A DNA stretch of 26,008 nt from Halothece sp. MAG. Lineage in GTDB: Bacteria > Cyanobacteriota > Cyanobacteriia > Cyanobacteriales > Rubidibacteraceae. Both the position numbers and the translations under genes were made by a program. Positions 22,112-26,008 of the stretch are shown piece after piece. The DNA lies in contig JAHEOB010000258.1 of NCBI GenBank assembly GCA_018610095.1, forward strand, positions 1 through 26,008, read 5' to 3'. Below the pieces are notes generated by a model, which saw only the letters and a program-made list of their open reading frames with translations, did no database searches and had not been told where the DNA came from. Position 1 is the stretch's first letter. Every line of letters starts with the position of its first letter.

Positions 22112-23182
22112 ATGACGCAACTGCAAACACCTCACAGTGGTTATCATTGGTCAGGCGAGGACGGGCGTTTCTTTGAAGGGTGGTACTATCGGGTAACACT
22201 CCCTGAAATTAATCAAACCTTCGCCTTTATGTACTCCATTGATGATCCTGCAGGCGGAACCCCTTACAGTGGGGGAGCTGCCCAAATTTTAGGGCCTGAC
22301 GATCACTATCTTTGGCGTACCTTTCCCAACGTTAAAGGGTTCTGGGCAGATTATACCCAATTGGGATTAGGACATTGGGCTAAGCGACCATTGGGAAGTT
22401 TTCCTAGAAAATTAACGCCTACTCAATTTAACCAGCAAATCGAGGAAGGGTATCAAGCTACCGCCCATCTTAATCAGGGGAAATTACACAATCCCGCTAC
22501 AGGAGAAACGGTAAAGTGGGAATATGAAATTCAACCTGTTTATGGGTGGGGAGACTCCCATCGCCCGCAAAAAGCCACTGCGGGATGGTTATCGTTTTTC
22601 CCACTATTTGAACCGGGTTGGCAAATTTTAATGGCGCACGGAGTAGCCACAGGCTATATTACTTGGCAAGGACAAACTTATCATTTTCGCAATGCCCCCG
22701 CCTACAGTGAAAAAAATTGGGGACGAGCATTTCCACAACAATGGTTTTGGGTCAATTGTAATGCTTTTCAACAACACTCGGATCTAGCTTTGACAGCAGG
22801 CGGGGGAAGACGAGAAGTGTTAGGAATGGGAGAAGAAGTGGCACTGATTTGTTTTCATTATCAAGGACAATTTTATGAGTTTGTTCCTTGGAATTCCCAA
22901 GTCTTTTGGGAGATTCAACCTTGGGGAGAATGGAAAATGAGTGCTGTGGGGGCAAAATGGGTGGTAGAAATCGTGGGAAAAACGGATCGCCCAGGAACAC
23001 TGTTACGAGCCCCTACGGAACACGGATTACAATTTTGCTGTCGCGATACAATGAAAGGTCAATTAGAGCTAAAATTGTCCAATTGGCATGGACAAACTCT
23101 CTTACAAGCCCATAGTGACAACTGTGGTTTGGAAGTGGGAGGCTCTCAGTGGTCTTATTGTTGGATTAATTCTAATCGCTAA
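22112..23182 (+). CDS. Tocopherol cyclase
   Basis: The 356-residue product closes the chromanol ring of tocopherol (vitamin E) from the phytylbenzoquinol intermediate. It is the counterpart of plant VTE1 and of Synechocystis slr1737, with similar length. Characteristic residues include HSGYHWSGEDGRFFEGWYYR near the start, FAFMYSIDDPAGG, the segment ending YSEKNWGRAFPQQWFWVNCN and the C-terminal GLEVGGSQWSYCWIN. The start at 22112 is chosen because MTQLQTPHSGYHW is the family N-terminus; a GTG at 22052 would add 20 residues without support. No ribosome site is evident. It follows the GST gene by 96 bases and precedes the protease gene by 21. Confidence 0.95.
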   Translation: MTQLQTPHSGYHWSGEDGRFFEGWYYRVTLPEINQTFAFMYSIDDPAGGTPYSGGAAQILGPDDHYLWRTFPNVKGFWADYTQLGLGHWAKRPLGSFPRKLTPTQFNQQIEEGYQATAHLNQGKLHNPATGETVKWEYEIQPVYGWGDSHRPQKATAGWLSFFPLFEPGWQILMAHGVATGYITWQGQTYHFRNAPAYSEKNWGRAFPQQWFWVNCNAFQQHSDLALTAGGGRREVLGMGEEVALICFHYQGQFYEFVPWNSQVFWEIQPWGEWKMSAVGAKWVVEIVGKTDRPGTLLRAPTEHGLQFCCRDTMKGQLELKLSNWHGQTLLQAHSDNCGLEVGGSQWSYCWINSNR

Positions 23183-23203
23183 ACGAAAAATACTGAATTT
23201 CTT

Positions 23204-24424
23204 ATGAAACGCATAAAATCTTATGGGCTTTCTTTACTATTGATGGCAACAACTCTCCCCATTATCGGTAGTTGTGCCAATGTTAATCAGTCCCCGAATA
23301 ACTCTGACAACTCACCGGAGTTGACTGAAAAGGAGGAAGAAAATCCTGACATTTCCTCAGAAACCTCCGCTCAAGAGTTACAAAGGACTCCTGACGATAC
23401 CAACTTTGTCACCGACGTCGTAGAGGAAGTCAGTCCGGCTGTTGTTCGGATCAATGTAGAACGAGTGGTGGAAAGAGAACTCCCTGATATCTTTAAGAGT
23501 CCCTTTTTCAAGCGTTTTTTTGGGGATTCGGTTCCCACACCCCCAGAAGAACGAGTCCAAGAAGGATTAGGATCAGGGTTCATTATTAGCAGTGATGGTC
23601 AAATTTTAACCAATGCTCATGTGGTTAAAAATGCCGATACTGTCCAAGTGGAGTTAAAAAATGGAGAAACATTCGAGGGAAAAGTCTTGGGACAAGATCC
23701 CCTCACCGATATGGCAGTCATTGATATTGATGCCAATGATTTACCAACTGTTCCCTTAGGGAATTCTGAAAACGTGCAACCCGGTCAATGGGCGATCGCG
23801 ATCGGTAATCCTTTAGGATTAGATGAAACCGTTACTTTAGGCGTGATTAGTGCCACTGGACGACCGAGTTCCGCCATTGGGGTATCTGATAAACGAGTGG
23901 AGTTTATTCAAACCGATGCTGCCATTAATCCCGGTAATTCAGGGGGACCCCTTTTAAATGCCCAAGGAGAAGTCATTGGCATTAATACGGCAATTATTGG
24001 CAAAGCACAAGGATTAGGATTTGCAGTTCCCATTAATACTGCGAAAGATGTTGCCCAACAAATTATTGAGAAAGGGAAAGTGGTATATCCCTATGTTGGG
24101 ATTCGCATGGTAACCTTAACGCCAGAAATTAGAGAGCGTCTGCAACAAGAATTCGCTAAGCGTAACATTGAGTTAACTGCTGATTCTGGAGTCGTGATTG
24201 TTGAAATCATGGAAGGTTCTCCTGCTTCCCAAGCAAATTTGCGACCTGGGGATGTGATTAAGAAAATCAATGGTGAAACCGTCACTAAATCGGAACAAGT
24301 CCAAAAATTGGTTGAACAACAAAATGTTGGGGATGAAGTTTCGATGGTGATTGAACGAGCAGGAGAAACTCGAGAAATTACTCTCACGCTAGGATCATTG
24401 CCAACTGAGCAAATCCGTCAATAA
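23204..24424 (+). CDS. Deg/HtrA-type serine protease with PDZ domain (HhoA/HhoB-like), possible lipoprotein
   Basis: The 406-residue product is a trypsin-fold protease that degrades damaged proteins in the periplasm or lumen. The catalytic triad is complete: His139 in TNAHVV, Asp169 in DPLTDMAVI and Ser246 in NPGNSGGPL. A single PDZ domain covers about 300-395 (GSPASQANLRPGDVIKKING). The first 24 residues form a signal with IIGSC, a weak lipobox (Cys24), followed by a low-complexity Asn/Ser/Glu stretch. The protein could therefore be lipid-anchored. Three Deg-type genes (degP, hhoA, hhoB) are usual in cyanobacteria; which one this is cannot be decided. It follows tocopherol cyclase by 21 bases and precedes the permease by 10. 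Confidence 0.94.
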   Translation: MKRIKSYGLSLLLMATTLPIIGSCANVNQSPNNSDNSPELTEKEEENPDISSETSAQELQRTPDDTNFVTDVVEEVSPAVVRINVERVVERELPDIFKSPFFKRFFGDSVPTPPEERVQEGLGSGFIISSDGQILTNAHVVKNADTVQVELKNGETFEGKVLGQDPLTDMAVIDIDANDLPTVPLGNSENVQPGQWAIAIGNPLGLDETVTLGVISATGRPSSAIGVSDKRVEFIQTDAAINPGNSGGPLLNAQGEVIGINTAIIGKAQGLGFAVPINTAKDVAQQIIEKGKVVYPYVGIRMVTLTPEIRERLQQEFAKRNIELTADSGVVIVEIMEGSPASQANLRPGDVIKKINGETVTKSEQVQKLVEQQNVGDEVSMVIERAGETREITLTLGSLPTEQIRQ

Positions 24425-24434
24425 GCAGTTATTC

Positions 24435-25484
24435 ATGTTAAAAGCTGTCTCTCAACGCCTACGAAAACCTGTTTTCCAAGCGCGATCGCTGCTTACTAAC
24501 GAAACCGCACTGTATATTTTTAAGCGCGGAGGGCAGGCTGTACTGACACTATTTTTTGCCTCAGTCCTAAGCTTTATCCTAATCCAATGTGCCCCTGGGG
24601 ATTATTTGGATACCCTGCGCCAAAATCCACAAATTACTCAGGAAACCATTGCGGATTTAGAACGACGTTTCGGTTTAAATCAACCCGCCTACGTACAATA
24701 CTTTTATTGGTTACTTGGCATTATTACCGATTTGGATTTCGGTACCAGCTTTGTTTATTTTCGCCCTGTTAGCGATTTAATTATAGAGCGCATTCCTGCC
24801 ACTCTACTGCTAACCTTTAGCTCTATTCTGGTAACCTGGTCAATTGCAATCCCCTTAGGCATTCTTGGGGCAGTTCGACAAAACCAACTCCTCGATCGGT
24901 TTTTACGATTTATCAGCTATTTAGGTCAAGGATTTCCTACTTTAATCACGGCTCTGATTTTACTTTATTTTGCCCAGTTAACATCTCCCTTATTTCCAGT
25001 GGCAGGAATGACCAGTATTAATCATAGTGAGTTTTCGCTACTGGGAAAGATTTTAGACATTGGTTGGCATTTAATTTTGCCTACAATTGCGTTGAGTATT
25101 AGTGGTTTTGCAAGATTGCAACGGCTTACGCGGGGACAATTACTCGATGTGTTACGACAAGATTATATTCAAATGGCACGGGCTAAGGGATTACCTGAGA
25201 ACCGAGTGATTTATGTTCATGCCCTCCGAAACGCTGTTAACCCCTTAATTACCTTACTAGGGTTTGAATTTGCCACTTTATTGAGTGGCGCTTTCAGTGT
25301 AGAATTTTTCTTTAATTGGCCAGGATTAGGACGACTCACTTTACGAGCGGTATTAGCCCAAGATATTTATTTAGTGATGGCAAGTTTAATGATGAGCGCG
25401 TTGATGTTAATTGTTGGTAATTTATTAGCCGATTTAGCCCTGAAAAAAGTTGATCCCCGTATCCAGTTAGGAGATTCTAATTAA
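24435..25484 (+). CDS. ABC transporter permease, DppB/OppB (peptide/nickel) family
   Basis: The 349-residue product has an N-terminal soluble stretch, one helix near residues 33-55, a periplasmic loop, and five further helices. The family opening CAPGDYLDTL and the coupling region DYIQMARAKGLPENRVIYVHALRNA (EAA-type loop that docks on the ATPase) are clear. Such permeases pair with a DppC-like permease, ATPases and a binding protein, none of which is in the window. The substrate (peptides, nickel or other) is unknown. It starts 10 bases after the protease stop, so joint transcription is likely. No ribosome site is obvious at the ATG. Confidence 0.92.
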   Translation: MLKAVSQRLRKPVFQARSLLTNETALYIFKRGGQAVLTLFFASVLSFILIQCAPGDYLDTLRQNPQITQETIADLERRFGLNQPAYVQYFYWLLGIITDLDFGTSFVYFRPVSDLIIERIPATLLLTFSSILVTWSIAIPLGILGAVRQNQLLDRFLRFISYLGQGFPTLITALILLYFAQLTSPLFPVAGMTSINHSEFSLLGKILDIGWHLILPTIALSISGFARLQRLTRGQLLDVLRQDYIQMARAKGLPENRVIYVHALRNAVNPLITLLGFEFATLLSGAFSVEFFFNWPGLGRLTLRAVLAQDIYLVMASLMMSALMLIVGNLLADLALKKVDPRIQLGDSN

Positions 25485-25560
25485 TTGGGAAATCAACTCA
25501 GTCATTAAAATAGCAATATATCCATTTTGCCGCGATCGCGAAAACAATTCTTTTTTACTG

Positions 25561-26008
25561 ATGCACCAACCAACCTTTCTCTTTTGTTTATCCATGATTA
25601 CGACGCTGTTGCTATCACTGGTTCAAGGTTGTGACTCTGCAGCGATTCAGGAAACCAAGGATCAGCAAGCCACTTCTACTAATTCCCATCAATCTAGTAC
25701 TACCGATGAAACTGAAACCGCTGATCCTTACGAAACACGCTGTGGTTGGTTACAAAATCCCACTCCCAGTAATATTTGGCTGCAAGATCGAGATACAACA
25801 TGGACCATTAGTATTCAAGGAGGATACCAAGCAGAGAGTGATGGTGATTGGTGGCCCAATTTTAGTTCTCAGGAATGGGTTGAGTTTAATGGGAATTATG
25901 GTTATGGCTGTGCTTGCTTGGAAGTGATAACTGATGAGAAAAGCGATAAAATCTTAAACGTTAAGAGTGGAGAAGCCAAACCATTAGCAGCTTGTGAAGA
26001 TGATCCCC
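25561..26008 (+). CDS. DUF4087 family lipoprotein (3' end cut off by window)
   Basis: The frame stays open for 149 codons from the ATG at 25561 to the window edge. A signal sequence with a hydrophobic run ITTLLLSLVQGC (lipobox, Cys24) suggests an anchored lipoprotein. A Ser/Thr/Glu-rich linker is followed by CGWLQNPTPSNIWLQDRDTT and a Trp-rich strand region (SDGDWWPNF, EWVEFNGNYGYGCACLEV), which is the DUF4087 pattern of unknown function. Four or more cysteines (65 and after) may pair as disulfides. A second ATG 11 codons in would also serve. A HIP1 octamer lies in its leader at 25532-25539. Confidence 0.85.
   Translation, partial: MHQPTFLFCLSMITTLLLSLVQGCDSAAIQETKDQQATSTNSHQSSTTDETETADPYETRCGWLQNPTPSNIWLQDRDTTWTISIQGGYQAESDGDWWPNFSSQEWVEFNGNYGYGCACLEVITDEKSDKILNVKSGEAKPLAACEDDP

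Larger units (their letters stand above)
1174..25539. repeat. HIP1 octamer (GCGATCGC), at least 18 copies across the window
   Basis: Starts at 1174, 1631, 2646, 5283, 7093, 8842, 12298, 15362, 17197, 18321, 18764, 19568, 19598, 20942, 21921, 23792, 24482 and 25532. Fewer than one is expected by chance. Most lie inside genes; two (12298, 25532) are between genes. HIP1 is a well-known cyanobacterial genome feature. Confidence 0.9.

Overview
This is a 26 kb piece of a cyanobacterial chromosome. The evidence is gene content: tocopherol cyclase, the sulfolipid synthase SqdX, a split proton-translocating transhydrogenase alpha subunit, the cyanobacterial fused ThiE, Ycf35, a plant-type [2Fe-2S] ferredoxin, DUF1517 and the suicide enzyme BioU. 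In addition at least 18 perfect copies of the cyanobacterial octamer HIP1 (GCGATCGC) are spread along the whole window. Base composition is moderately AT-rich. I do not assign a genus. Almost everything looks like core chromosome. I see no transposase, integrase, tRNA, rRNA or CRISPR array.

Layout. 1-1317 (minus): end of the pntA operon (PntA-2 fragment, PntA-1). 1505-4474 (plus): a small lipoprotein, an Hpt phosphotransfer protein and biotin carboxylase AccC. 4524-8555 (plus): thiE and thiS (overlapping), a DUF1517 membrane protein and penicillin-binding protein 2. 8593-9588 (minus): bioU. 9871-10994 (plus): a compact DUF2997 / Ycf35 / 4Fe-4S ferredoxin operon ending in a clear intrinsic terminator. 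11157-12290 (plus): sqdX. 12386-14634 (plus): a 62-codon small gene translationally coupled to a DndD-like SMC/Rad50-type ATPase. 14711-15010 (minus): petF-type ferredoxin. 15316-17459 (plus): M28 peptidase and pyrD. 17464-21159 (minus): EcfT-like permease, der, ssb, DUF1350 hydrolase. 21215-26008 (plus): glutathione S-transferase, tocopherol cyclase, Deg/Htr protease, a peptide/nickel-type ABC permease and a truncated DUF4087 lipoprotein.

How the genes fit together. Cofactor supply (BioU makes the biotin precursor, and biotin is the prosthetic group of the acetyl-CoA carboxylase complex to which AccC belongs; ThiE and ThiS make thiamine), lipid and envelope synthesis (AccC, SqdX, PBP2, tocopherol cyclase), redox carriers (PntA, PetF, the Ycf35-linked ferredoxin, GST) and basic information processing (Der, SSB).

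The two least understood units are the DUF2997-Ycf35-ferredoxin operon, whose ferredoxin carries a duplicated decapeptide at its N-terminus and whose upstream region holds an 11-bp perfect inverted repeat, and the small-protein/DndD-like ATPase pair, which has no other dnd genes beside it. These are the best candidates for undescribed biology. I could not run database searches, so family assignments rest on recognised motifs and remembered family features.
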